Assembly (NCBI RefSeq): GCF_043555985.1
Contig: NZ_JBIGIC010000007.1
Coordinates: 62,001 to 126,000, forward strand
Source of the DNA: Pelomonas candidula
GTDB taxonomy: Bacteria > Pseudomonadota > Gammaproteobacteria > Burkholderiales > Burkholderiaceae_C
DNA length: 64,000 nucleotides
Direction: 5' to 3'
Below, piece after piece: positions 52,775 through 61,987 of this stretch; positions within the stretch are counted from its first letter, which is position 1, and each line of letters opens with the position of its first letter. The position numbers were made by a program, and so were the translations under genes. The notes under the pieces were generated by a model. The model saw only the letters and a list, made by a program, of their open reading frames with translations. It had not been told where the DNA came from and ran no database searches.

Positions 52775-54910
52775 TTAGGCAAGGCGGGACAGGTCGGCGA
52801 CCCGGTTCATGGCAGCGTGCAGGCGGCCCAGCAGCGCGAGGCGGTTGGCACGCAGCGCGGGGTCTTCGGCGTTGACCATCACGTCGTCGAAGAAGGCGTC
52901 GACCGGGCCCTTCAGCGCAGCCAGGCGTTGGAGCGAGCCGGTGTAGTCGTGCTGCTCGAACAGCGTGTCGGCCTGCGGCTGCACATCGGCGATGGCCTTC
53001 GCGAGCGCCTGCTCGGCGGCTTCCTGCAGCAGCTCAGGCTTGACCTCGGTGGGCAGTTCGCCCTCGACCTTCTTCAGGATGTTGCCGACACGCTTGTTGG
53101 CGGCGGCCAGCGACGCGGCCTCGGCCAGCGCGGCGAAGGCACGCACGGCCTCCAGGCGCTTGGGCACGTCGCCCAGGCGCGTGGGCTGCAGCGCCAGCAC
53201 GGCGTCGACTTCCTGGGCGCTGTAGCCCTGGTCGCGCAAGGAGACAGCCAGGCGGTCAGCGAAGAACGACAGCAGCGCCTCGCGCGGGTTGGTGATCAGC
53301 TCGCCGAACGGCGGCACGGCGGCGTCGATCAGCGCCGGCAGCTCCAGCGGCAGGTTCTTCTCGACCAGGATGCGGATGACGCCCAGCGCATGCCGGCGCA
53401 GCGCGAACGGGTCCTTGTCGCCGGTGGGCAGCTGGCCGATTCCGAACAGGCCCACCAGCGTCTCCAGCTTGTCCGCCAGCGCCACGACGGTGCCGGTGTG
53501 GTTGCGCGGCGGCGCGTCGCCGGCGAAGCGGGGCTTGTAGTGGTCCTCGATGGCGATGGCGACGCCGTCGCGCAGGCCCTCGTGGCGGGCGTAGTAGCCA
53601 CCCATGATGCCCTGCAGCTCGGGGAACTCGCCGACCATGTCGGTCAGCAGGTCGCACTTGGCCAGCGTGGCGGCCTGCTTGACCTTGCTGTCGAGCACCT
53701 TGAACTCGTCGTCGGCCTCGACCGTGTAGGGCAGCGTCGCCATGCTGAGCTGCTGCACGATGGCGTGCGCGATGGCCGTGACGCGCTCGGCGCGCTCGCC
53801 CTGCGAGCCCAGCTTGCCGTGGTAGACGACCTTGGCCAGGCCCGGCAGGCGGTCGGCGAGCTTCTTCTTGCGGTCCTGGTCGAAGAAGAACTTGGCGTCG
53901 GCCAGGCGTGGACGCACGACGCGCTCGTTGCCGCCGGTCACGGCCGACGCGTCGGCCGGCGCGATGTTGCTGACCACCAGAAAGTGGCGGGTCAGCTTGC
54001 CTTGGGCGTCCAGCAGCGGGAAGTACTTCTGGTTGGCCTTCATCGTCAGGATGAGGCACTCCTGCGGCACGGCCAGGAACTCGGGCTCGAAGGCACAGGT
54101 CAGCACGTTGGGGCGCTCGACCAGCGCGGTCACTTCGTCCAGCAAGGCTTCGTCGTCGATGGGCGTGAGGCTCAGCGCGTCGGCGGCGGCCTTGAGCTGG
54201 CGCGAGATCTCGGCGCGACGCTCGGCGAAGCTGGCGATGACGGCGCCGTGCTCGCGCAGTTGCGCGGCATAGCTGTCGGCGGACTCGATGCTGACGGTGG
54301 CCTGCGCCGCCTCGAAGCGGTGTCCTTGCGTCGTGCGGCCGGAGGTCAGGCCCAGGGCCTGGACCGGCACGATGTCGGCGCCGTGCAGCGCGATGAGGCC
54401 ATGCGCGGGGCGCACGAACTTCACGTCGGTCCAGCCGTCGGCGAGCTGGTAGCTCATGACCTTGGGGATGGGCAGCTTGGCCAGCGTCTCGTCCAGCGCC
54501 TTCTGCAGGCCCTGGGCGAGCGTGGCGCCGGGTTGCACGCTGTCCCAGAACAGCGCTTCGGCCTTGCTGTCGGGTTGGCGCTTGAGCTGCGGCACGACCT
54601 CGGGGCCGGCACCGACGGACGCGAGCTTCTTCAGCAGCGCGGGCGTGGGCTGGCCGTCGGCGGTGAGGGCCACGGCGACGGGCATCAGCTTCTGCTGCAC
54701 GGCCTTGTCGGCGGCCTTGGGCGAGACGCCGGTGACCAGCACGCCCAGGCGGCGCGGCGACGCGAACGAGGTGACGGTGGCGTCCGCGGCGGCGAGGCCT
54801 TGCGCCTTCAGGCTGTCGGCCAGCACGCCGGCGAAGGATTCGCCCAGCTTCTTCAGCGCCTTCGGGGGCAGCTCTTCGACAAACAGTTCAACGAGCAGGT
54901 TCGTCATCAC
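52775..54910 (-). CDS. glyS: Glycyl-tRNA synthetase beta subunit
   Basis: 711 residues, normal for bacterial GlyS. It starts MTNLLVELFVEELPPKALKKLGE, the family signature, and ends with an anticodon-binding DALR-type region (DAFFDDVMVNAEDPALRANRLALL). With GlyQ it forms the alpha2beta2 enzyme that charges tRNA-Gly; this subunit binds the tRNA. The first codon overlaps the glyQ stop by 4 bases, ensuring balanced synthesis. Confidence 0.95.
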   Translation of the reverse strand: MMTNLLVELFVEELPPKALKKLGESFAGVLADSLKAQGLAAADATVTSFASPRRLGVLVTGVSPKAADKAVQQKLMPVAVALTADGQPTPALLKKLASVGAGPEVVPQLKRQPDSKAEALFWDSVQPGATLAQGLQKALDETLAKLPIPKVMSYQLADGWTDVKFVRPAHGLIALHGADIVPVQALGLTSGRTTQGHRFEAAQATVSIESADSYAAQLREHGAVIASFAERRAEISRQLKAAADALSLTPIDDEALLDEVTALVERPNVLTCAFEPEFLAVPQECLILTMKANQKYFPLLDAQGKLTRHFLVVSNIAPADASAVTGGNERVVRPRLADAKFFFDQDRKKKLADRLPGLAKVVYHGKLGSQGERAERVTAIAHAIVQQLSMATLPYTVEADDEFKVLDSKVKQAATLAKCDLLTDMVGEFPELQGIMGGYYARHEGLRDGVAIAIEDHYKPRFAGDAPPRNHTGTVVALADKLETLVGLFGIGQLPTGDKDPFALRRHALGVIRILVEKNLPLELPALIDAAVPPFGELITNPREALLSFFADRLAVSLRDQGYSAQEVDAVLALQPTRLGDVPKRLEAVRAFAALAEAASLAAANKRVGNILKKVEGELPTEVKPELLQEAAEQALAKAIADVQPQADTLFEQHDYTGSLQRLAALKGPVDAFFDDVMVNAEDPALRANRLALLGRLHAAMNRVADLSRLA

Positions 54911-55836
54911 GCGGCCGCCTTCTTGTTCTTCAGTTCGATCTGCGCGACGACTTCATCCGCCCAGGCCTTGGGCGCCATCGGGAAGCCCAGCCGCGCACGG
55001 CTGTCGACATAGCTCTGCGCCACGGCGCGGGCGAGGTTGCGGATGCGGCCGATATAGGCGGCGCGCTCGGTCACGCTGATGGCGCCGCGTGCGTCCAGCA
55101 AGTTGAAGCTGTGGCCGGCCTTCAGCAGCTGCTCGTAGGCGGGCAGGGCCAGCTTCTCGGCCATCAGCGCCTGGCTGGTCTTCTCGTGCGCGGCAAAGGC
55201 CGACAGCAGGAACTCCACGTCGCTGTGCTCGAAGTTGTAGGTGGACTGCTCGACCTCGTTCTGGTGGAACACGTCGCCGTAGGTCAGGCCGTCGGTGTAG
55301 ACGAGGTCGTAGACCGACTCCTTGCCCTGCAGATACATGGCCAGGCGCTCCAGGCCGTAGGTGATCTCGCCGGTGATGGGCTTGCAGTCGATGCCGCCGA
55401 CCTGCTGGAAGTAGGTGAACTGCGTCACCTCCATGCCGTTGAGCCACACCTCCCAGCCCAGGCCCCAGCAGCCGAGCGTCGGGTTCTCCCAGTCGTCCTC
55501 GACGAAGCGCACGTCGTTCTTCTTCAGGTCGAAGCCGAGCGCTTCCAGCGAGCCGAGGTAAAGCTCCAGGATGTTGGCCGGCGCGGGCTTGAGCACGACC
55601 TGGTACTGGTAGTAGTGCTGCAGGCGGTTGGGGTTCTCGCCGTAACGGCCGTCCTTGGGGCGGCGGCTGGGCTGCACGTACGCGGCCTTCCAGGGCTCGG
55701 GGCCGAGGGCGCGCAGGAAGGTCGCGGTGTGGCTGGTGCCGGCACCGACTTCCATGTCGTAGGGCTGCAGCAGCGCGCAGCCTTGTTTGGACCAGTAGTC
55801 CTGAAGCGTCAGGATGATTTGCTGGAAGGTCAGCAT
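54907..55836 (-). CDS. glyQ: Glycyl-tRNA synthetase alpha subunit
   Basis: 309 residues, the usual size. MLTFQQIILTLQDYWSKQGC and YDMEVGAGTSHTATFLRALGPEPW are the class II motif region that binds glycine and ATP; GWEVWLNGMEVTQFTYFQQVGG is also conserved. ATG 55836 is chosen from the start of homology. Coupled to glyS by ATGA and 29 bases downstream of lnt. Confidence 0.95.
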   Translation of the reverse strand: MLTFQQIILTLQDYWSKQGCALLQPYDMEVGAGTSHTATFLRALGPEPWKAAYVQPSRRPKDGRYGENPNRLQHYYQYQVVLKPAPANILELYLGSLEALGFDLKKNDVRFVEDDWENPTLGCWGLGWEVWLNGMEVTQFTYFQQVGGIDCKPITGEITYGLERLAMYLQGKESVYDLVYTDGLTYGDVFHQNEVEQSTYNFEHSDVEFLLSAFAAHEKTSQALMAEKLALPAYEQLLKAGHSFNLLDARGAISVTERAAYIGRIRNLARAVAQSYVDSRARLGFPMAPKAWADEVVAQIELKNKKAAA

Positions 55837-55865
55837 GGGGCAGGGGGAAACGGGGGTGGCTGATT

Positions 55866-57317
55866 CTATTGGGCGGCCCTGCGCACGCCGATCAGGGCAA
55901 GCAGCCCCAGCACCCACAGCGGCCACAAGCCCAGCGCGGCGAGCCAGCGGGCGTAGGGCGTGGTGCCGGTACGGCCATCGACTTCGGCCTCCAGCACGCC
56001 GCGCAGCAGTGGCGGCAGGCGGGCCGTGATGTGGCCCTGATGGTCGATGGCGGCCGTGGCGCCGGTGTTGGTGGAACGCACCAACGGACGCTGGAACTCC
56101 AACGCCCGCATCTGCGAGAACTGCAGGTGCTGGTCCTGGATCATGACGGTGCCGAACCAGGCCAGGTTGCTGACGTTGACGAACACGGTCGCAGCGTCCG
56201 GCCCCGAGTCCGACAAGGCACTCTTCACGACGTCCTCGCCGAACAGATCCTCGTAGCAGATCAGCGGGCGCAGCCGCTGGCCGGCGACGGCCCAGGCGCG
56301 TTGGGTGTCGCCTTCGGCCTGGTCGTCCAGCGGGATGTTCATCGCGTGCACGAACCAGCCCAGGCCCGGCGGGATGAACTCGCCGAAGGGCAGCAGGTGG
56401 CGCTTGCCGTAGTGATAGTCGCTGCCCAGGCCGACGACGGAGTTCACCCAGCCGTCGGTCTGATTGCCCAAGAAGGCGCCCAGCAGCGCCGGCCGCTCAG
56501 GGCGGGACAGGCGGGCCAGCGTGGCTTCGTCCAGATCCGCCAGCGGCAGCGGCACGACGGATTCCGGCGTGATGACGACCTGGCCGCGCGCCGACTCGAC
56601 GAGCCGGGCCAGCGTCTCGAGGTTGACGGCGTAACGCTCGGGGTCGAACTTCTGGTCCTGCGGGATGCTGGGCTGCACCAGCGACACGGCCAGCTTGCCG
56701 GTGGATGTCGTGAAGTCCTGCGGCAGCAGCCAGCCGCACAGCGGGATCAGCAGCGCCGGCGCTGCCCAGGCCGTGGCGCCGCGCTTCAGCAGCACCAAGC
56801 CGACCGCGGCCAGCGCTGCCAGCGCGCAGATGCCGTAGACGCCCACCCACGGCGCCCAGCCGGCCAGCGGGCCCACCGTGTGCGCGTAGCCCGAGGCGAT
56901 CCACGGGAAGCCGCTGAGCCATGTCGCCCGCGCCAGCTCGGCCAGCAGCCAGGCCGGCACGAGGGCCAGCAAGCGCCAGCGTCCGGCCGGAATGAAGCGT
57001 GCCGTCAGCCCGAGTGCCAGCGCGTAGTAACCGCTCAAGAAGGCCGCCAGCAGCGCGACCGCCAGCGCGGCCAGCACCCAGGGGATACCGCCGAACTGAT
57101 GCATGCTGATGTGCAGCCACCACAGGCCGGAGGCCAGCCAGCTGAAGCCGAACAGCGCCCCGGCCAGCGCGGCCCGCCGGGGCGTGGCCTGCTCGGCGAC
57201 AGCGAACAACAGCGCCAACGCGATGAGCTGCAGATACCAGGCCCCGGTGGGGGCGAAGGCCGACGTGTGCAGCAGGCCAGCGACCAGCGCGATGGCCGCG
57301 GCGCGGGCGCCCCTCAC
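55866..57317 (-). CDS. lnt: Apolipoprotein N-acyltransferase
   Basis: 483 residues: about seven membrane segments, then a nitrilase-like domain (about 215-450). Catalytic Glu in VITPESVVPL, Lys in the KRHLLPFGEFIP loop and Cys in PLICYEDLFGE are present. It adds the third acyl chain to lipoproteins at the inner membrane. It overlaps corC by 4 bases, the standard corC-lnt pair. Confidence 0.93.
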   Translation of the reverse strand: MRGARAAAIALVAGLLHTSAFAPTGAWYLQLIALALLFAVAEQATPRRAALAGALFGFSWLASGLWWLHISMHQFGGIPWVLAALAVALLAAFLSGYYALALGLTARFIPAGRWRLLALVPAWLLAELARATWLSGFPWIASGYAHTVGPLAGWAPWVGVYGICALAALAAVGLVLLKRGATAWAAPALLIPLCGWLLPQDFTTSTGKLAVSLVQPSIPQDQKFDPERYAVNLETLARLVESARGQVVITPESVVPLPLADLDEATLARLSRPERPALLGAFLGNQTDGWVNSVVGLGSDYHYGKRHLLPFGEFIPPGLGWFVHAMNIPLDDQAEGDTQRAWAVAGQRLRPLICYEDLFGEDVVKSALSDSGPDAATVFVNVSNLAWFGTVMIQDQHLQFSQMRALEFQRPLVRSTNTGATAAIDHQGHITARLPPLLRGVLEAEVDGRTGTTPYARWLAALGLWPLWVLGLLALIGVRRAAQ

Positions 57318-58195
57318 GCCTCGGTCTCTTCGTCGGGCGCGCGCGTGACCTTGAACCAGCGCACGGCACCGCCGCGCGTCAGCATGACGGCGAAGTTCAG
57401 GCCGGCCACCTGCACGGTCTCGCCGCGGCGCGGCACGCGGCCGTGCTCGTGCGCGACCAGACCACCGATGGTGTCGAAGTCGTTGTCCGGCAGGCTCAGG
57501 CCGAAGCTGCCGTTGACGGCGGCAATGGTTGCGTCGCCGGCCACGCGCTGGCTGCCGTCGGCCAGCGTGTAGATGCCGGTGTCGGAGCTCTGCTCGTCGA
57601 ACTCGTCCTCGATCTCGCCGACGATCTCCTCCAGCACATCCTCGATGGTGATGAGGCCGGCCGTGTTGCCGAACTCGTCGATGACGATGGCCAGGTGGTT
57701 GCGGTTGGAGCGGAAGTCGCGCAGCAGCTCATTCAGCCCCTTGCTCTCGGGCACGAAGACCGTGGGGCGCAGCAGCGCGCGCAAATTCAGCTCGGGGGCG
57801 CGCTGCATCTTCAGCAGGTCCTTGGCGAGCAGGATGCCGATGATGTTGTCGCGGCTGCCTTCGTAGACGGGAAATCGAGAGTGGCCTGTGTCGATGACCA
57901 CGGCCAGCAGCTCGTCATAAGGCGCATCGATGTCCAGCAGGTCCATGCGCGGCGCCGCCACCATGGCGTCGCCGGCCGACAGCTCGGCCATGCGCAGCAC
58001 GCCTTCCAGCATCTGTCGTGATTCGGGCTCGATGAGCTCGCGATGCTCGGCCTCGGCCAGGGTTTCGATGAGTTCGGTCTTGGAGTCGGGGCCGGGGTGC
58101 AGGAACTCCAGCATGCGCTCCAGCAGGCCACGGGCCTCTGGCGGGTGTTTGGCGGCCCCTCGCGACGGGGGCCTGCCTGATTGCGGTTCGCTCAA
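57314..58195 (-). CDS. corC: CorC/HlyC-type CBS-domain protein
   Basis: 293 residues: two CBS domains (about 68-190; DAMVAAPRMDLLDIDAPYDELLAVV and VFVPESKGLNELLRDFRSNRNHLAIVIDEFG) and a C-terminal CorC_HlyC domain (about 205-285). There are no membrane segments, so it is the soluble CorC form linked to magnesium/cobalt efflux. First gene of the minus-strand run to ygjP; it overlaps lnt. Confidence 0.9.
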   Translation of the reverse strand: MSEPQSGRPPSRGAAKHPPEARGLLERMLEFLHPGPDSKTELIETLAEAEHRELIEPESRQMLEGVLRMAELSAGDAMVAAPRMDLLDIDAPYDELLAVVIDTGHSRFPVYEGSRDNIIGILLAKDLLKMQRAPELNLRALLRPTVFVPESKGLNELLRDFRSNRNHLAIVIDEFGNTAGLITIEDVLEEIVGEIEDEFDEQSSDTGIYTLADGSQRVAGDATIAAVNGSFGLSLPDNDFDTIGGLVAHEHGRVPRRGETVQVAGLNFAVMLTRGGAVRWFKVTRAPDEETEA

Positions 58196-58308
58196 GGGAG
58201 CTGTCAGGGTATTGCGGAAGGGACAGAATAGCCGATTGATTTGACAAGACCTTGTCCTGGGGCGCCTAGTCCCTATATCTGCTGCCTTCCCGAAAAACGG
58301 TCCCCACC

Positions 58309-59373
58309 ATGTCCACTGCCCAAGGCCTCATCCCCGCAACCATCCTCACGGGCTTCCTCGGCGCCGGCAAAACCACGCTGCTCAAGCGCGTGCTGACCGA
58401 GGCCCACGGCCAGAAGATCGCCGTCATCGAGAACGAGTTCGGCGAGGAGAACATCGACACCGACATCCTCGTGTCGGACACCAACGAGCAGATCATCCAG
58501 ATGAGCAACGGTTGCGTCTGCTGCACCATCCGCGAGGATCTGCGGACCACGCTGAGCGACCTGGCCGCCAAGCGCCGCAAGGGCGAATTGCAGTTTGACC
58601 GCGTCATCATCGAGACGACCGGCCTGGCCGACCCCGGCCCCGTGGCGCAGACCTTCTTCATGGACGACGAGATCGCCGAGGCCTACCTGCTGGACTCGGT
58701 GCTGACGCTGGTGGACGCCAAGCATGCCGACGAGCAGCTCAACACGCGCCAGGAAGCGCGCATGCAGGTGGGCTTCGCCGACCAGCTCTTCATCAGCAAG
58801 AGCGACCTGGTCGAGCCGGCCGCGGTCGAGGCGCTGAACCACCGCATCAAGCACATGAACCCGCGTGCGCCCATCCAGACCGCCCATTTCGGCGAGGTGG
58901 CGCTGTCCAAGGTGTTCGACCTGCGTGGTTTCAACCTGAATGCCAAGCTGGAGATCGATCCCGACTTCCTGAAGGCGGACGATCATGGGCACGACCACCA
59001 CCATCACCACGGCCATGACCATCACGATCATGAGCATGGTGAGCATTGCGACCACCCGCACCACCATCATCACGATGATGATGTGAAGAGCTTCGTGTTC
59101 CGCGCCGACAAGCCCTTCAATCCGGCCAAGCTGGAAGATTTCCTGGGGGCCATCGTGCAGGTCTACGGTCCCAAGATGCTGCGTTACAAGGGGGTGCTTT
59201 ACATGAAAGGCACCGAAAAGAAGGTCATCTTCCAGGGTGTCCACCAGATGATGGGCTCCGATCTCGGCCCGAAATGGATGCCGGGCGAGAAAAAGCAGAG
59301 CAAGATGGTGTTCATCGGCATCGATCTGCCGAAAGAGGTGTTGTTGCAAGGCTTGGAAGGCTGTCTGGCGTGA
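58309..59373 (+). CDS. CobW-family GTPase, zinc metallochaperone type
   Basis: 354 residues. P-loop GFLGAGKTTLL (about 15-25), metal motif CxCC as NGCVCCTIRED (Cys69, 71, 72), SKSD for guanine recognition, and a CobW C-terminal domain (260-350). Residues 225-258 are an extreme His/Asp run that probably buffers or hands over zinc. It likely moves zinc into client proteins when the metal is scarce. A short promoter region with TTGACA lies upstream (58236-58241), without a clear Zur site. Confidence 0.9.
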   Translation: MSTAQGLIPATILTGFLGAGKTTLLKRVLTEAHGQKIAVIENEFGEENIDTDILVSDTNEQIIQMSNGCVCCTIREDLRTTLSDLAAKRRKGELQFDRVIIETTGLADPGPVAQTFFMDDEIAEAYLLDSVLTLVDAKHADEQLNTRQEARMQVGFADQLFISKSDLVEPAAVEALNHRIKHMNPRAPIQTAHFGEVALSKVFDLRGFNLNAKLEIDPDFLKADDHGHDHHHHHGHDHHDHEHGEHCDHPHHHHHDDDVKSFVFRADKPFNPAKLEDFLGAIVQVYGPKMLRYKGVLYMKGTEKKVIFQGVHQMMGSDLGPKWMPGEKKQSKMVFIGIDLPKEVLLQGLEGCLA

Positions 59374-59380
59374 TGTTTTT

Positions 59381-59401
59381 GGCCGTCCGCGGCCATCTTT
59401 T
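59381..59401 (+). terminator. Probable rho-independent terminator after the CobW gene
   Basis: GGCCG and CGGCC with a TCCG loop, followed by ATCTTTT, 8 bases past the stop codon. The stem is short but GC-only. Confidence 0.5.
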
Positions 59402-59529
59402 GGAGGTGAGCAGGCACGTGAATCCACATGGCTACAATCCGCCGCGCTCAAAGTTGGGCAGCAGGCTGGAAAGCAGTGGGATCAAGGTCTGACACCGCGC
59501 CGATGCAAGCCCTGAGCGAGGAGAAGACT

Positions 59530-60174
59530 GTGAGCAAGACCCCGGCCACCAAAACCGCCGCCGCGCCCGCCAAGGGCGCGAAGAAGACCGATGTTGGCGC
59601 CGACGTCGCAACGTTGGAAGCGCCAGCGCCCGCGAACCGTTTCGCCGACCGCTTCGCCCCGCCGAAACCACCCGTGCGTGGCGCGAACCAGGCCGACGAC
59701 ACGCCGCGTGTTGCCGCCAAGGGCGACCCGAAGTTGGCCAACGCCTGGAAGACCAAGCCGGGCGCCGAGCTGAGTGACGCCGAAGTCCTGGCCATGCCGG
59801 ATTCGGAGTACATGAACGCCAAGCAGGTCGACTTCTTCCGCGCCAAGCTGGAAGGCCTCAAGAACGAGGTGCTTTCCAATGCCGGCGAGACGACAGAGCA
59901 CCTGCGCGAGGACACGACCATCGTCCCCGATCCGGCCGACCGCGCCACCATCGAGGAAGAGCATGCGCTGGAACTGCGCACGCGCGACCGCGAGCGCAAG
60001 CTGCTGAAGAAGATCGTGCAGTCCATCGGCCGCCTCGACAGTGGCGACTACGGCTATTGCGACGAGACCGGCGAGCCCATCGGCCTCGGCCGCCTGATCG
60101 CCCGCCCGACCGCGACGCTGTCGCTCGAAGCGCAACAGCGCCGCGAGCTCAAGCAGAAGATGTTCGGGGACTGA
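59530..60174 (+). CDS. dksA: RNA polymerase-binding transcription factor DksA
   Basis: 214 residues from GTG 59530, which has GAGGAG at a good distance; ATG 59503 is possible but lacks a ribosome site. An Ala/Lys/Pro-rich N-terminal extension (about 1-70) precedes the coiled-coil domain with its DPADRATIEEEHALELRTRDRERKLLKKI region and the DxxDxA tip. The C-terminal finger has one cysteine (GYCDETGEPIG); the other three are Thr, Ser and Ala. It should bind the polymerase secondary channel with ppGpp and needs no zinc finger. Confidence 0.9.
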   Translation: MSKTPATKTAAAPAKGAKKTDVGADVATLEAPAPANRFADRFAPPKPPVRGANQADDTPRVAAKGDPKLANAWKTKPGAELSDAEVLAMPDSEYMNAKQVDFFRAKLEGLKNEVLSNAGETTEHLREDTTIVPDPADRATIEEEHALELRTRDRERKLLKKIVQSIGRLDSGDYGYCDETGEPIGLGRLIARPTATLSLEAQQRRELKQKMFGD

Positions 60175-60189
60175 TACCCTTTGCAGCCC

Positions 60190-61944
60190 ATGTCCGAATC
60201 CAAGCCCGCAGACCCCAAGGAAGGCGACAGCTTCTTCCGCAAGGTTGCGCGCTTCGTCGCCAACCCGACGACGGACTGGGCCGAGATCAACTCGCGCCAG
60301 GACGACCCCGAGGGCGATCTCGCCAAGGCCGAGTTGCGCGCGATGGTGGAGCGCAAGCGCCGCAACGACTTCGTGCGCAAGCGCGAGCTCGACATGCTGC
60401 GCCGCATCCGCCGCGAAGGGCTGACGCCCGAGCAACTAGCTGCGTTGGCCGCGTCGCCGTCCCGCATGGGCGACGACGAGCGCATCAGCGAGCCCAGCTC
60501 CAAGATCGACCTCGGCGTGAAGGCCAAGATCGACGAGATCGAGCAGCAGATGGTGGGCGAGAGCTTTGCGACGACGCAGGCCGTGCCCAAGCAGCAGCCG
60601 GGCTTTTTCGAGACCAGCACGCGCCCGGTGGCCTTCGCGTCCACCTCCACCGCGCCGACGTTGGACGCCTCTGGCGGCCGCGTCAGCGAGTTCTCCACGC
60701 CGCAGGAAGTGCAGCGCCTGTCCGCGCCGACACCGCCGGCTGCCGTGACGATGGGGGCGGCCATCCCGCCGCTGTCGGACTCGCCGCCCAGCCTCCTGCC
60801 CGACCTGCCGCCGCTGGACATGTCGCTGTCCTTCGCGATGGCCGACCCGTCGGTGCCGCTGGAGGTGCAGGAGGTCGTGCACGACCCCGAACTGGACGAA
60901 GCCGTCATCGCCTTCGCCAACGCCGACTACGAGCACAGCGAGGGCGCGCTGACCGAGCTGGTGCGCCCGGGTGGCAGCCGCAACCTGCACGGCGAGACCT
61001 GGCTGGTGCTGTTCGACCACTACCGCGCCACCGGCGCCCAGGGCAAGTTCGAGGTGCTGGCCGTCGAGTACGCGCAGCAGTTCGGTCTGTCGGCGCCGCA
61101 ATGGTTCTCCATGCCCAAGCTGGTGGCCGAATCGGCCCGCCATGCCAGCCGCACGCCCATGGGCAAGGCCGGCCAGGTCAGCTGGAGTGCGCCGTCACTG
61201 CTGACTGCCGACGACGTGGCAACGCTGCAGAAGCGCTCCGAGACACTTCCTATGCCCTGGGTCTTCGACTGGGGTACGCTGGACGATGTCGAGATCGAGG
61301 CCGCCATCCAGCTGCGCCAATTGTTTCGCCATTGGGCCCAACAGCAGGTCGACCAGCGCTGGATCAGGGGTGACCATTTCCTGAACCAGCTCAAGGAGCT
61401 GGCACCCGTTGGCGAGCGCGATACCGACCCGGCGCTATGGATGCTGCGCCTGGAGGCACTGCGCCTGGCCAATCGGCCGGACCAGTTCGACGAGGCGGCC
61501 ATCGACTACTGCGTCACCTACGAGGTCTCGCCGCCGTCGTGGGAGCGTGCCAATTGCCGCGTGCGTTTCGGCGGCGAAGGTGCGTCGACGAACAGCCCCG
61601 CGACCAGCACGATGCAGAGCGAGGCGCAGTCCACTTTCCTCGACACCGGCGTGGCCGAGGCCCACGTGGCTCAGCTGGAACTGATGGGCCAGCTCAGCGG
61701 TGACATCTCCGAGACGCTGAAGGTCATGGGCGGTGAGGTCGGCGATGCCAGCCTCATCAACATCTCCTGCACCAAGCTGATCCGCCTGGACTTCATGGCC
61801 GCGGGCGACCTGCTGAACTGGGTGTTGTCTCGCCGCAGCGAGAACCGTTCAGTCGTCTTCCACGACGCCCACCGCCTGGTCGCGCTGTTCTTCGGCGCGA
61901 TGGGCATCAACGAGCATGCCAAGGTGAAGGTCAGAATCAACTGA
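60190..61944 (+). CDS. Unknown protein ending in a STAS-like domain
   Basis: 584 residues, ATG 60190 after dksA. The N-terminal 90 residues are charged and helical (FFRKVARFVANPTTDWAEIN, later ELDMLRRIRREGLTPEQLAAL). A Ser/Pro-rich low-complexity linker (about 100-235) follows, then a globular central part, and a C-terminal STAS-like domain (about 490-584: LINISCTKLIRLDFMAAGDLLNWVL). It resembles a conserved but uncharacterised Burkholderiales protein found next to dksA/hslV. Phospho-regulated partner binding is possible from the STAS domain. No transmembrane segment. Confidence 0.75.
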   Translation: MSESKPADPKEGDSFFRKVARFVANPTTDWAEINSRQDDPEGDLAKAELRAMVERKRRNDFVRKRELDMLRRIRREGLTPEQLAALAASPSRMGDDERISEPSSKIDLGVKAKIDEIEQQMVGESFATTQAVPKQQPGFFETSTRPVAFASTSTAPTLDASGGRVSEFSTPQEVQRLSAPTPPAAVTMGAAIPPLSDSPPSLLPDLPPLDMSLSFAMADPSVPLEVQEVVHDPELDEAVIAFANADYEHSEGALTELVRPGGSRNLHGETWLVLFDHYRATGAQGKFEVLAVEYAQQFGLSAPQWFSMPKLVAESARHASRTPMGKAGQVSWSAPSLLTADDVATLQKRSETLPMPWVFDWGTLDDVEIEAAIQLRQLFRHWAQQQVDQRWIRGDHFLNQLKELAPVGERDTDPALWMLRLEALRLANRPDQFDEAAIDYCVTYEVSPPSWERANCRVRFGGEGASTNSPATSTMQSEAQSTFLDTGVAEAHVAQLELMGQLSGDISETLKVMGGEVGDASLINISCTKLIRLDFMAAGDLLNWVLSRRSENRSVVFHDAHRLVALFFGAMGINEHAKVKVRIN

Positions 61945-61987
61945 TCCGGCCTTGCGAAACTCGGGCCGGACCTCAACTGGAACGGCT

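Noticed and set aside
52706..55012. 768-codon plus-strand frame opposite glyS
   Set aside because: Antisense shadow; composition dominated by Gly/Gln/Val/Arg and no start signal.
59503..59529. ATG 59503 as dksA start
   Set aside because: No Shine-Dalgarno, while GTG 59530 has a good one; cannot be excluded.
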